From NCBI GenBank assembly GCA_014529385.2, contig CM043962.1, forward strand, positions 39,226,598-39,290,597: a DNA stretch of 64,000 bases, in the 5' to 3' direction. A program made the translations under genes and the position numbers. Below, in pieces: positions 11,453-26,361 of the stretch. The notes under the pieces were generated by a model. The model saw nothing but the letters and a program-made list of their open reading frames with translations, ran no database searches and was not told the origin of the DNA. The stretch's first letter is position 1; each line of letters begins with the position of its first letter. The DNA comes from Adiantum capillus-veneris (Eukaryota; Streptophyta; Polypodiopsida; Polypodiales; Pteridaceae).

Positions 11453-12010
11453 CACACACACACACACACACATGGCCAATGACATGTATAACAACCCCAT
11501 CATTTGCATGCATGTCCCCAAAGCGATACAGAATGAAGTCGACTCACAGACAGACAAATGTTCTCCTTTTTTTCTAGGGATAGATGTTTGACATTAGTTA
11601 GTGTATATGTGTGTGTGTCCATCATAATTTAGAAAATTTGTAGATTTTTTAGGGTGGCACATAGTTTACCTCTAAAAAATAAAAAGGATAAAATAACTCT
11701 GAACTAATAAAAGGCCCATCAATTGGAAAATCTCTCTTCCCATTTGAGATGCCAATGTTAGGGTTGATTTTTTGTACATTTTACCCATTTCAAGGCATTT
11801 TTCTTGTTTTATATGGGAAAATATGTTAGCTACTCTTTAGAAAATACATTATAATATTAAGAAAATAACAATGTCTTGGAAATTTGAAGGGCAAGGGTGT
11901 CCCTGGTGAGTAGGAGTCCCCATGAGCTCAATCGTAAAATCTACAGGCCCTCAAAGCGAGACCGACCTAAATTGATGCGCGGACATGCGAACATTCTCCT
12001 TTTTCTCAAT
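11085..12010. repeat. Tandem duplication, about 535-bp offset
   Basis: Copy 1 is about 11085-11575 and copy 2 about 11619-12010. Shared phrases in order include GGTGGCACATAGTTTA, GCCAATGTCAGGGTTG, TTTACCCATTT.AAGGCATTT and CCCTGGTGAGTAGGAG. A (CT)n(CA)n tract at 11399-11471 is present only in copy 1. Confidence 0.8.
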
Positions 12011-12100
12011 CGCTTTGAAAATAAAACACAAATTTCTAAAAGGTATCAATATTGGTCCTTGAAAAAAGCCCCTTGATAAAACAAAGCCAAATATATCATT

Positions 12101-12335
12101 AACAAGTGAAAGGGTCACGACGGCTTTCAAAAACAATAAAAAAGTGATAAAATTGTTAGGTTGAATTAAATTGGTATTAGTGTTTGAAAAAGGATTGTCC
12201 CAGCTTAGTCTTCAGCCGATTGAAAAATCGAGAATAACTAGCTACAAACCATGATAAATAGAAGAAAAACCAATTAAATATGTGAGAAAGTCATTCAAAA
12301 ATTTTGCAAATCTCAAACTTTCTGCTAGTATTTCT
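12101..12335. repeat. Dispersed repeat, copy 1
   Basis: About 235 bp that recurs in the same orientation at 17331-17560. Both share AACAAGTGAAAGGGTCAC, GAAAAAGGATTGTC and AATATGTGAGAAA. Non-coding. Confidence 0.75.
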
Positions 12336-12493
12336 AGTTTTCTTCTTTGTGAGGAGGAAACTCGACCAGCAGTTGCTTAATAAAAGAAACTTTCTCGAAC
12401 GTTAACACTGACTGGAATTAAGCTATAGAATGCAAGAAATGTAAAGCCATGTGAAGTTGTGAAATGAAAGGTGAAATAGAAAAAACTAATTAA

Positions 12494-12667
12494 TATATGT
12501 GTGTATATAGAATTTATTAGAATTATGCAAGGTGAAGCTTCACTTTAGCATTCTAAAACAATAGAATGCAAAAAAAAAAAAAAAAAAACCTATATGTGTG
12601 TGTAAAATTTACTAAAATTATACAAGGTGAAGCTTCACTTTAGCATTCTAAAACAATAGAATGCAAG
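12494..12667. repeat. Tandem duplication of about 85-97 bp
   Basis: Two copies (12494-12580 and 12591-12667) containing AAGGTGAAGCTTCACTTTAG, which is itself partly palindromic, separated by an A-run. Confidence 0.8.
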
Positions 12668-13040
12668 AAAAGTAAAAACATCTCAAGGATGTGAAATGAA
12701 AGATAACTCTCTATCATGCACTATAAACAATGAAAGCCTCCCTAACTCAACACAGCACTAAGGGTTTCTTTTAAAAAGCAAAAAATCAGCCTTTTGTTAA
12801 ATTACAAATTCTCCACCAAAATTATCTTTACTTGCCTAAGTGGAGTGAAACTAAACTTATACATTTATTCTATGCACATTTGAAAGTCTTTTGTCTTTAC
12901 ACTATAGATTTTGAAAGGCTTTTCATTTCCCTATGCATCTTAAATCTTACCCTTCACTTTTGTATTTTACAATAGATGTTTGGCACCCTTCACTTTTGCA
13001 TTTTACACTAGATATTTGGTATGAACTTTTGTGAAGTGAA
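12668..13040. other. No gene recognised
   Basis: AT-rich sequence with short direct repeats of CCTTCACTTTTG.ATTTTACA near 12950-13015; nothing coding. Confidence 0.5.
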
Positions 13041-13102
13041 CCGATGCATGGCACATGGAGGCCTTCTTCTTGCTTGAAATTTTTAAGCTGTATTATATAC
13101 GA
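13041..13102 (-). mobile_element. Helitron-like 5' terminus
   Basis: The minus-strand reading TCGTATATAATACAGCTTAA continues with similarity to the 5' end at 13337-13400 (plus strand). Confidence 0.4.
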
Positions 13103-13278
13103 GTACACCCGGTCGCCTTCGGCAGCCTCTCTCTCTCCTTCACACCTCCTCTCTCTCTCATTTTCGCTCCCCCACTTTTGGCTTATAGCCTTCATCTCGC
13201 ATATAGTGACACGTGTAAAGGGTCACTACCTCCGCCATATTATGCTAGTAGATAGTAGATAGTATAGATTACATTAGA

Positions 13279-13341
13279 CCAATGCATGACAAGTGGAGGC
13301 CTTTTTCTTACTTGAAATTTTAAGCTCTATTATATATCTAT
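13279..13341 (-). mobile_element. Helitron-like 5' terminus, head to head with 13337
   Basis: Minus-strand copy of the same terminal sequence (ATAGAGCTTAAAATTTCAAG). Together with the plus-strand end at 13337 it forms a foldback with a short AT-rich centre. Confidence 0.45.
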
Positions 13342-13703
13342 ACTATTATAATTGAGCTTAAAATTTTCAAGGAAGGAGAGGGCATCCATGTGTCACTCTC
13401 TCCTTCATTTCAAGAACTTAAGTGTAAAAGTGAAGGGTAAGCCAGAAATCATTTGGTTTTGAAATGTATAAGTAAATAGTAAGTAGCAAGTACACTGAAG
13501 GGGAAAAAATGAAAGGACTTAGGGCCTAAAAAGTCAACCATGTGAAAGGCTATGCCCGTTTTGAGGCTCTTAACTACCATGATAAGATAGGTAGAGAGAG
13601 AAGATCCTGCTCGTGACCGGGCAAGCAGGCTTGCTGGTACACATGACTAGGCTCTTCGCCTCTCACATGCTTCAGTTTAATACTACAAACTAGACATGCA
13701 GCC

Positions 13704-13706
<3 letters not shown>

Positions 13707-13756
<50 letters not shown>

Positions 13757-13875
13757 GAAGAACAAGATCACAAGAGACCTAAAAATTTTAGCTGATGAAC
13801 GTTGATTCTTAAACTCAAGGGCTTGCATGCTCACATACTTATACAAGTAGAGGGAGACACATTCACCTCAAACGT

Positions 13876-13916
<41 letters not shown>
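13707..13916. repeat. Two (GA)n microsatellites
   Basis: Pure GA runs at 13707-13753 and 13880-13916, inside the candidate Helitron. Confidence 0.95.
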
Positions 13917-13919
<3 letters not shown>

Positions 13920-14313
13920 GGTCAGAATGACCAATGGGACCGAGTACAACATGTGACATGCTTGAAGACTATGGATATAAGGGTGTCACTGACAAGTTGA
14001 ATCCATGAGGTGGCTTGGAGCGAAAGGTATATGTAGGCCATGGTATGAACTAAAATGTAGGTAAAACAAGTTTGATGTGATCAAAAGGTGAGCACTCATG
14101 TAGGGTATGATGATCACATTGTCAAATTGTTAAGGGATATAATTCGCATACAAAAAGAGACTCTCATACATGTAGTGCCTCAATGCTTTGTCTCACATTT
14201 AAGGGAGTGGGAGCTAAGCCAAATGGCTGCTATGGTATAAAATATGGGTAAGGGCAAGCATATGAATGGTTGGATATAGTCTACTCTCTCAAAGAAGAAC
14301 ATGCATGTGTGTA

Positions 14314-14318
<5 letters not shown>

Positions 14319-14370
<52 letters not shown>
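14319..14370. repeat. (GT)n microsatellite
   Basis: About 26 GT units. Confidence 0.97.
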
Positions 14371-14373
<3 letters not shown>

Positions 14374-15232
14374 GTAGCACATCCTTTCTTTTAGCATGAT
14401 GCCCCAAACTCTTGCAAAGAGAAACGATTGATTAAGTGAACTTTTCTGTTTTCATTGCCCTCACATTTTAAGGTGCCAATGGTGCCCAAATGTACACAAA
14501 AAAACAATATGCACCTTATATTACCAACATGCTTATGGTCAATTGCAAGAGACCTCAACATCCATGCGATAATCTTGGTAGATGCAAGTATACGTGCTAG
14601 CTAGATTGAGTGCAATCCAGCCTATAAAATTTTAAATTTACCCACGTATAGAGACAAAGTTTCTATAGCCATGCAATCACCCCCAAGTCACACACCCATC
14701 ATGAATACTGCCTTTGAGAAGCAAACGCCACACTACTCACCAAATCAATTGTGCATACCAACGGCAAAGTTTTTTCTACTACTATGTGGTGTAATGTTGG
14801 CATGTTAAGTCATGGATGGTACATGCATCCTAAGTTTCAACAAATAGCAGTTGATAACTTAGTTGATTGTGATGCCCCAAATGCAAGACCAAAACTACAC
14901 GAGTGAAGCATGTGAGAGTTTCTATCATGACCAATGCCTTGATCGGTAAGGATGGTGAGAGGGGATGCTAATGCATCTAAAGAATTCGTCATTCAATGCA
15001 AACACTATATCCACAGAAGGATACCAGTTCTCTATTAGTCTATTTAGAGGGCCACTACCACTCACCAGGGACCCATATCAATTGTGTGAGGGGGGCGTCT
15101 CTAGCCTAATCACAAATTAACTACCTCCTTAGAGAGAAACATAGGATGTTAAGACAAGACATCATGCGAAGGGAGTCCATTACTTTATTTATTCCCAAGA
15201 GACCTCAAATTGACCTAATAATTCTTGAACTC

Positions 15233-15233
<1 letters not shown>

Positions 15234-15280
<47 letters not shown>
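15234..15280. repeat. (CA)n microsatellite
   Basis: About 23 CA units. Confidence 0.97.
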
Positions 15281-15290
<10 letters not shown>

Positions 15291-15686
15291 GAAGGGGTTG
15301 GAGGGGAGGGACAAACTTTCCATGATTAGGAGGACTATGTTGGAGCTTGGCATGACCAACTAGAAGGAGATTTGTCCTTGGTCAATCCACAAGAATGTGG
15401 AGAGTAACTACACTTCATTAGTTGTTCGATCTTACACTCAAAAAGGTAAACATAGTGTTGATCCAAAAGATAGATTTGTGCTTGGTTGATGTGAATGTGG
15501 AGAGCACTTAGACCTTGTGTGTTGTCATGCATTGTCATCTAGAAAGTAGTTATAGTGGTGGTTGATGCACAAGTGTATTAAAGAGCTATAAAAGCTCACA
15601 TGAGAATCATAAGCATTTGCCCACATTTGCCCTCCGTGTGAAGGGAAGGAGAACAATGGTTGTTTCAATTGACGCACATGTAGCCG

Positions 15687-15735
15687 CAGCAACGCGCGGG
15701 TCACATACTAGTATCTATACTATAGATAAAGAGAG
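15687..15735 (+). mobile_element. Helitron 3' end abutting a second Helitron-like 5' end
   Basis: The 3' end (CTAG at 15708-15711, flanking T at 15712) is followed two bases later by A|TCTATACTATAGATAAAGAG at 15714. That is another Helitron-like start, in the same orientation. No matching downstream 3' end was found. Confidence 0.45.
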
Positions 15736-15829
15736 AAGGAAGGGATTCTGGCCCTCCCCTCGAACACGTGCCACGTGCTCCGTATCGGCCAGTGTGCCCT
15801 AGCAACTCGGTGACATAGGTAGACAACGC

Positions 15830-15832
<3 letters not shown>

Positions 15833-15868
<36 letters not shown>
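15833..15868. repeat. (GA)n microsatellite
   Basis: Pure GA run. Confidence 0.95.
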
Positions 15869-15869
<1 letters not shown>

Positions 15870-16052
15870 AAGGCTCTAGGGGTTTAGGTCAGAAACGCAA
15901 AAGTAACCATGACGAACCTAGGTGGGAATGTTGCTACTTCCAAAAGCTTTGCACAGGGAGATGGAAGCGATGGTACCTAATTGCATTCAACCTTGACGAT
16001 GGGTTGATGCCACAAGAGGAGAAAGAGGGAAGCAACAGAGAGGACGTGGCAC

Positions 16053-16053
16053 T

Positions 16054-16095
<42 letters not shown>

Positions 16096-16323
16096 AGAAG
16101 AAGAAGACAGTTTTAACGTCGTAGAAAATTATCCCAAAAGACCTTATAGATCTAGCTGGCGAGGAGAGTTGAACTCAAGGCCTGTTAGTCAAAAGGGAAA
16201 TGGCATAACCAATTTACAGCACTTGGGTGGGTGATGAAAAGTTTAAATTCTTTTCCTTATTTTATTAGTGCACACACACCCGAGAAGAAGAGAAAAGAAG
16301 AAGAGAGTTTTAACGTCGTAGGA

Positions 16324-16362
<39 letters not shown>
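16053..16362. repeat. (GT)n(GA)n and (GA)n tracts with a duplicated flank
   Basis: GT/GA at 16053-16096 and GA at 16326-16362. The phrase GAGTTTTAACGTCGTAG.AAA follows or precedes both, near 16105 and 16305, showing a roughly 200-bp duplication. Confidence 0.7.
16157..16231 (-). repeat. tRNA-derived SINE-like fragment
   Basis: The minus strand has a B-box-like T-arm (GAGTTCAACTCTCC) 60 bases downstream of an A-box-like GTAAATTGGTTATGCC. The intervening sequence could form an anticodon arm. Stems are imperfect, so this is not a functional tRNA; a degenerate SINE head is the better reading. Confidence 0.3.
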
Positions 16363-16368
<6 letters not shown>

Positions 16369-17294
16369 AGAGTCGTGCGATGTGTGACGCCAAGACGAGC
16401 TCGAGAGGGGAATATTGTTTTGCTCCGGGCCCATATAAGCGAAGCTGCATCTCTTTCTTGTCTGATCGGCTTGGGGGTAGGAGGAGAGAGAAAGAGAGCT
16501 CGCTGCCTCTCGCTCCTGTGGAGCCGGGAGCAATCCCTCTCTTGGATCGTGCATGCCACGACGAGGGACCCGAGCACAAGATGGGGAGGGCAGCTCAAGC
16601 TGCAGAGTCGATGACAAGGGGACAGGAGGACAATTCGCAGATTCGATTCCTTTGAGAGCAAAACAGGACCACAGCTCCCTGGCAGCCTCTGATGGGTGGC
16701 GTCGCAATGCTATGCAAGGAGAGCGATAGCGAGAGCAGACAAAGAGAGATGAGAGACGGAGGGAAATAGATAAGAAATTTTTCGTTGCCCAATAGGCCTC
16801 TATAACGTGTGCACACTCTGATCACTTGCATCCTTGCAACAGGGATGGGATGCGCATGTAGGAGTACGGAGGCATAAGGGCAAACAAGGGCAGACATCCT
16901 TGCAACAGGGATGGGCTACGCACAGTGCTCGGGAAAAATCATTTTTCCAAATATATGAAATTCCTTTCCTTAGATTTTGTCAAGAGAAAATCTAAGAAAA
17001 TTAGCTTATTTTTTCGGTTTTTACACTGTTTTTCTCTACTTTGGGACGGAATTTGTCTTTTTCCCCTTGACCTCAACCGACATTTTTGAAATTGAAAACT
17101 GGACAATATTAAGCTAAGACACATTTTTCTCGAACAATGGGTGCACATAGTGAGTGATAGCAACAGGTGCTGCCCTTTTTCTTTTCAATGTGAAGATTGC
17201 TAAGGAATTTTGGAAACAATTTAGTTAAGTTTTTTGAAGTAGACCAAAGAATAGGCCTGGCACTACTAGTGTAGCTCTTGTGTAAATATATACT
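16363..17294. other. No gene recognised
   Basis: GC-richer around 16380-16720, then AT-rich. Several overlapping open frames exist but none resembles a known protein. Confidence 0.5.
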
Positions 17295-17312
17295 ACTCAC
17301 GCAATTGTGAGT
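17295..17312. repeat. Near-palindrome, copy of the 6395 motif
   Basis: ACTCACGCAATTGTGAGT followed by GGTGC and an A-run, then directly by the dispersed repeat copy at 17331. Confidence 0.6.
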
Positions 17313-17330
17313 GGTGCAAAAAAAAAAAAA

Positions 17331-17560
17331 AACAAGTGAAAGGGTCACAGTGGCTTTTAAAAAAAATAAGAAAGTGATGAAGTCATTAGGTTGAGTTTAA
17401 CTAGAATCAGTGTTCGAAAAAGGATTGTCTCAACTTAACCTTAAGTCAGTTAAAAATTCAGACTAGCCAATTGCAAACCATGGTAAAGGCAAGAAAAATA
17501 GTGAAATATGTGAGAAAATAGTTCAAAAATTTTACAAATTTTAAATATGTGCTAGTAGTA
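17331..17560. repeat. Dispersed repeat, copy 2
   Basis: Same orientation and order as 12101-12335, with scattered substitutions. Confidence 0.75.
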
Positions 17561-17827
17561 TAGAAGTATAGATAGATATTGGTTTTCTCTGGAACACTTG
17601 CAAAGAACTCTCTTATTATTAAATTCCTCTCAATAGAATTATGTAGGCCATAGTGAACTTTCACCTTATTAAGTTTGATTTTTAAATTCAATCCATCACC
17701 TGTTATTTTAGAATGCCATCGTGAATCTCCACCTTGTTACTTCGTTAGCGTAGAAGGCGCGTTTGAATTCTTGCCCTCTCAATCGTCCATGTAACCTCGT
17801 TAAAAATAGCAGCTTTACCTATGTAGT

Positions 17828-17873
<46 letters not shown>

Positions 17874-18910
17874 GTAGAGCCATTTGCTATTTTCAACACT
17901 CATCTACCTGGCCTCCCACATCCCGTTCAATTTTCAAAGCACTTTCTTAAGGCCAAATTGCACCTTGTTCTTCACCTTGTTGGCACTGCCTACTTGCAGG
18001 TAGTGATATAGGCGTGGTGCCTATCAAATGCTGTACACAATTTTTAGGCTTTTTACACAAATAAAAATAGCAATGCTTTGTAAAAGAAATAGCACTTGGG
18101 GCTTTGCCAGCGCGGAAGAGACGAGACGAGAGCGCGCGAGGAGATCTCTGCAGAGCAGAAGTGCAAGGTATGCAAATCACTACGTGTGTGTGCACGCGCA
18201 CGCGCATGCGACCCAAATGTGTAGATGGATGCAGTTGATTTTACAGAGAATCAAAAAAGGGAGATTCACCATCCTTGTTACTATGACTCTCTTGCCAAGC
18301 TTGGTCTTGTTCCACATCCCCATCTTGCCAAGCCTGATCTTGTTCAGTGTAGCTTATTGCTTCCATTGCATCTCGGTGGACTTGGTTAGGGCTTTCAGTT
18401 ATGTCTGCATTCACATGAACATGTGTGTAAAGGTTTTGAGCATGATCATTAGAAACTAAACTTGTTAAGTTGTGTGGCCCCCATGCCTACTTTGAGAGTT
18501 CCTTCTTGATTTATGGCGCTATATTTCCATCAGGATATAACTCAGAAGAATCTTCCTTCATAATGTCTTCTAATTGTCTTTTCGACTCCATGCCAACAAG
18601 ATGTAGCTTAGCATCGCCTACTAATTCCATTTGTTGGTCTAAATTACCTGCTGCATCCAACTTCCCCAATAGGCTGTAGAGAGGTTTGGATTCGACACTG
18701 CTATGTCTCCGACGAGTTTCGTGAAACTTAACACCTGCTCGAGAGGGTGAGTAAGAGTGACTCCTAGCTTCCATAGCCTTTGTCGCTCCCTGCCAGAAGG
18801 AAGACCACGTTGTTCAGGCAAAAACATGGCATATTATATATCTCTACTTGTATGTCATGCAATGACAATGCCACCTTTATTTTGGCATGGCCAACTAGAT
18901 GTGACACCCA
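17561..18910. other. No gene recognised; (CT)n at 17830-17871
   Basis: Mostly non-coding. A minus-strand open frame of 87 codons at 18511-18774 has ordinary composition but no family I recognise; it could be a fragment of a decayed gene. Confidence 0.45.
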
Positions 18911-19810
18911 GTTACTGCAAAGTGATGGGCTTAGAAGAGTTCACTCTTGAGTCCTAGGTGAAAGAATCCACAAGATTTCAAGGACATGGAATCTTCTTGC
19001 CGCTTTTGCATGCATTACGCATGTAGTTGTGAAACCTTTCGAGGATGAGAGAGCTCTTGTTTTGATGCGACGTGTGATGGACAGTCTTTGAGGCCTTGAT
19101 GGTGATGGAGACATAGTAGCTGCCTGAAATCTGCTTGAAATTTAAGCTATGAAGATTTCTTGCTCCATAGCTGCAATTTCTTGGGCAGCAGGAAGGAATC
19201 TATGCATTATGAAATTTGGCATAGAAGGCTCTTCTTTGTCAATGTGATCTTGACGCAAATGCTCATGTAAGCTTACCATGCAGAGCATAATAACACACTT
19301 CCAGTCGAGGTGTGCGCACAAGCATCCGCAACCGCCAAAGAAATGGCCGATATGGAGCTTTCCTCCTCCCAACTTGTCTTCCTTGTTGCAGTTACTGCAG
19401 AGCGATGGGCCTAGAAGAGTGCACTCTTCAGTCCCAGGCAAAAGAATCCACAAGATTTCAAGGACATGGCATCTTCTTGTTGTTTTGCATGCATTAGGCA
19501 TGTAGTTGTGGAACCTTTCAAGGTGTGACGAACGGTCTTTGAGACCTTGATGGCAATGGAGACATAGCAGATGCCCGATTTTTGCTTGCAATTAAAGCTA
19601 TGAGCTTTCTTGCTCCATAACTGCAATTTCTTGGCCAGCAGGAACGAATCTATGCATTATGAAATTTGGCATAGAAGGCTCTTTTCTGTCAATGTGATCT
19701 TGACGCAAATGCTCATGTAAGCTTACCATGTAGATCATGATAACACACTTCCAATCGAGGTGTGCGCACAAGCATCCGCAACCGCCAATGAAATGGCCGA
19801 TATGGAGCTT
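18911..19810. repeat. Tandem duplication of an unidentified 450-480-bp block
   Basis: Copy 1 is 18911-19390 and copy 2 is 19391-19810, both starting GTTACTGCA.AG.GATGGGC. The copies share most positions. On the minus strand both contain an open frame with KLHIGHF.GGCGCLCAHLDW and VSLHEHLRQDHID, which continues past the copy boundaries. I do not recognise this protein; it could be a real exon family or only a conserved repeat. Confidence 0.7.
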
Positions 19811-20189
19811 GCATCTGACGACAATCAGCTTGTATCTCAGGTCAACAACATAGACTGTCAAGAATTGCATTCATGCATCTCAACTCCATCCATAAGAACC
19901 CATGATACAAAGCATATTGTACGGATGGAAGATATTAGCCTAGAGATCTGCACCCTCACCCTCTGCACAAGTACAATTCTCGGGCCTTTGACATCTCTTG
20001 CTTCATCGGCAAGGTCTACTCCTCGCAATTTGTTTGATTGGAGACTCATGCAAAGGATTGGAAGGATGAGGAATCTTGTGACTCTTCATGTATGCTTAGA
20101 GGATAATTGCTCTGTACAATGTCGTTCTCACTCTGAATCGGTTAAAAATTGTGTAAATGCCTCTTGCAACTCCAAGCCTTTCTCAAAAA

Positions 20190-20193
<4 letters not shown>

Positions 20194-20239
<46 letters not shown>

Positions 20240-20321
20240 GTCTCCCCTACGTGTATGTATGTGTCTACACTCCAATGCAACAAATGGGACCATTTTCCTC
20301 CTGTATCTATGACTAAGTGTA

Positions 20322-20359
<38 letters not shown>
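20194..20359. repeat. Two (CT)n tracts upstream of the P450 gene
   Basis: Pure CT runs at 20194-20237 and 20326-20359, ending 67 bp before the ATG. CT-rich tracts are common in plant promoters and 5' leaders. Confidence 0.9.
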
Positions 20360-20361
<2 letters not shown>

Positions 20362-20426
20362 GCAGTGCGACCGTTGGCAAGTTAGTGCCAACCTTGTTTA
20401 TAGCGTAGCTCGCTGTGGAGCTCGTC

Positions 20427-23934
<3,508 letters not shown>

Positions 23935-26040
23935 ATGCAAGATCCATGATGTGAACCATATGTAAAGCGAGCAATTATTGTTTTACTTGCATTTGGGTCT
24001 CTCATGCATGAAAATTGTAAATCTTGTACTAAATTTTTATTTTTCTAAAAGAGGTTAGAGCTCTACTAAGAGCACTAGCAACACAATCATACTTCCTTTG
24101 GTACAAAAAAACTGGAAGTCTCTTTTTTTTTTTTTTTGGTTCGGAAAATTGGAAGTTATAAAATTGATGAATTTCATTTCTTGTAGAATTCTCTCGTCTC
24201 AACTTATTCTCACTATCTAACAAAAGAGTAACTACAACATTTGTGATAAGATCAATGCCTTTAGTTTCTTAAGATGCCCAAGCATTAAAAAACTGATACA
24301 AAATGAATGATTTTGTGGGCCTATATACAATTGTTTCCTTTGAAGCAACTAGCCTACTAGCATAGAGTTCAATTTTTTGTTTTAAATTTTTTTTGACATG
24401 TTGAATTCTTGAGTATCTTAAGGTGTTCCAAGTTGCTTTTAAAAGATTCTAAACATAAAATAGTCCATATATGTTTAGAATCCAATATAATTCTAACTAG
24501 TATCTACATTTTTGGTGGTAAAACTAACGAGACATCCTTTCTTGCTAACATATACACTAAAAGAACTATCACACTCTACACTCTACATGAAGCCTTGTAC
24601 AATTCCGTGAGAGGTGATGGAAACTAGTCCTTGAAGCGACTTTTGATACCTAGTATAAAATTGTGGCATTGGAGTTTTGATAGATGGCCCTAGATAGATA
24701 TTTTCAATGGTTCTTGATAGCTTTTGTTGGACCATTTGTTGAACATTGCATGTGTTTATGAGTGAGATTTAAAAGCTCATGGTACGCAATATAAGACTGT
24801 TTGCAAAATAGATTTCCCCTCCACTACCCAAAAAATTAGCCACTACTATAGTCCTATCAAAATAATCGCGTTTTTAGTGATCTTTCAGAGTTGAATTTAC
24901 CATTTTCATGCTTCCATGCATCCGTTGGACATGTCGGTACAGGCTTAGAATGATATATGACTCGTGAAAAATTCACAAAACTTGTCGATTCATTGGCCGG
25001 CTTAGAATGATTATATGACTCACGTAGAATTTACAAAAGATGAAAAATTTCCATTTATGCAAGATCAAGAAAAAAACGCAATTTTTCCATAGGTATCATG
25101 GTTTTCAACTTTTTCTAGCAGTTGACCCTAGGGACTTGTTGTACCCAATGGCTTTACGCTCTGGTAAAAATTTGATGTGAAATGAATGAGCAGTTTGCCT
25201 GAAATATATGTTAACAATATCAAGTTCAAGCTCAAATGGGCTTTATTTTCAAAGGATTTGGAATTTTTGATGTTTTTTTTATAAGAAGGATCTAAGGGCC
25301 CATTCAAAGGTGGTCATCAGGTCAAAATTTTGGCAGGGGTCAATGTCATCAATGTAGGAATAAAACGTGATTTTTTTTCTCAACATGCAAATTTGGCTTC
25401 AGTTTGACTTTCTGTTTGGTGGAAATGTTTCCTATGACATTCTAATGAAGATAAGCATCTTGTCTCATTATTATGATTCTCCAAGCGAGGCTTAGACCAT
25501 TTTTTGCTTTCTATTAAGAGAAAAATATCAACACATGAAGTTGCGTAGTTTCAATTCACTTGAAACTTCCTAGGCATGAGTTTTCAAGCTGGTATAATCC
25601 ACTGGTATCATCAAAAAATTAGGTTGTCACCAAATGAATAGGGTATTTTTTCCTACCTTACGTAAATATACTACTTTCCAAGTATTTGAACAACTCAACA
25701 TGGACAAATACTTTCTTGGGAGATACTTGAAGTGTCACTTTCACATTTGGAAGCCACTGTCTTTTCAGTTGACACTTTGTAGTCTAAATGAGGTGCGGAC
25801 TCCTAGAATGGGCCATAGGCCATTGCATGACACAATGTATGATCACAGACTTGTTGTAATAGACTTGTAGAAGCCATATATGAAGTAGCTCTTTTTTACA
25901 TTACTATTTAACCTTTTCACGACGATTTTGATGCTTTTACACTTGAAGCTTACTTTGCTTATTAGACCTTGTATGTACAGTTTTCTTGTTGATCTTCCTT
26001 CACAAAAGTTGGTAGCAATGATGCCACCCACAAACTGCTG
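23935..26040. other. No gene recognised
   Basis: AT-rich downstream region of the P450 gene. It holds a T-run at 24123-24137 and an imperfect duplication of GGCTTAGAATGAT.ATATGACTC at about 24945 and 25009. No coding signal. Confidence 0.6.
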
Positions 26041-26075
26041 GTCATAATTGTGAGTGCGCGAATGCGGTGCATGTG

Positions 26076-26121
<46 letters not shown>

Positions 26122-26274
26122 ACAGGATGTGGGTGGAGCAGCTCAACACTATGTCTGTGAGAAAGCCCCTTATTCTTTTAACTAGTAAAGAATAAGGTGT
26201 GTACAAGTAATGGGCAGTGAGATGTCTCTAGCATGTTCAACTAGGGTAAGCGGCACACCACCTTTACCCCAACA
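26041..26274 (-). repeat. 3' LTR of Copia element 2 (outer limit uncertain)
   Basis: On the minus strand a purine run AGTGGGAGATTG is followed by TGTTGGGGTAAAGGTGGTG, the standard Copia polypurine tract and LTR start. The inner edge at 26274 is good; the far edge near 26041 is a guess. Contains (GA)n at 26079-26119. Confidence 0.5.
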
Positions 26275-26361
26275 ATCTCCCACTTAAAGGAGAATGTGCC
26301 GATAAGTGGTACTACAATAGTACCTAGTAGTATGTACAATAGGTAAGGGAAGAAATTCATC

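Larger units (their letters stand above)
13337..15711 (+). mobile_element. Candidate non-autonomous Helitron, about 2.4 kb
   Basis: The left end is A|TCTATACTATTATAATTGAG, matching the TC-start of plant Helitrons inserted after A. The right end is GCAACGCGCGGGTCACATA-CTAG|T, matching the CTRR end before T. A short CCGC...GCGG stem precedes the right end. No Rep/helicase sequence is present, so it would depend on another copy. The interior holds only microsatellites and unrecognised AT-rich sequence. Not verified by an empty site. Confidence 0.5.

Noticed and set aside
10448-11577. Several open frames with Leu-Ser or His-Thr repeats
   Set aside because: Translations of (CT)n(CA)n microsatellites within a repeat array.
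16243-16707. Overlapping open frames of 89-154 codons
   Set aside because: Compete on both strands, contain translated (GA)n, and resemble no protein.
18028-18459. 143-codon plus-strand open frame
   Set aside because: No recognisable domain, unusual composition, and no splice or promoter context.
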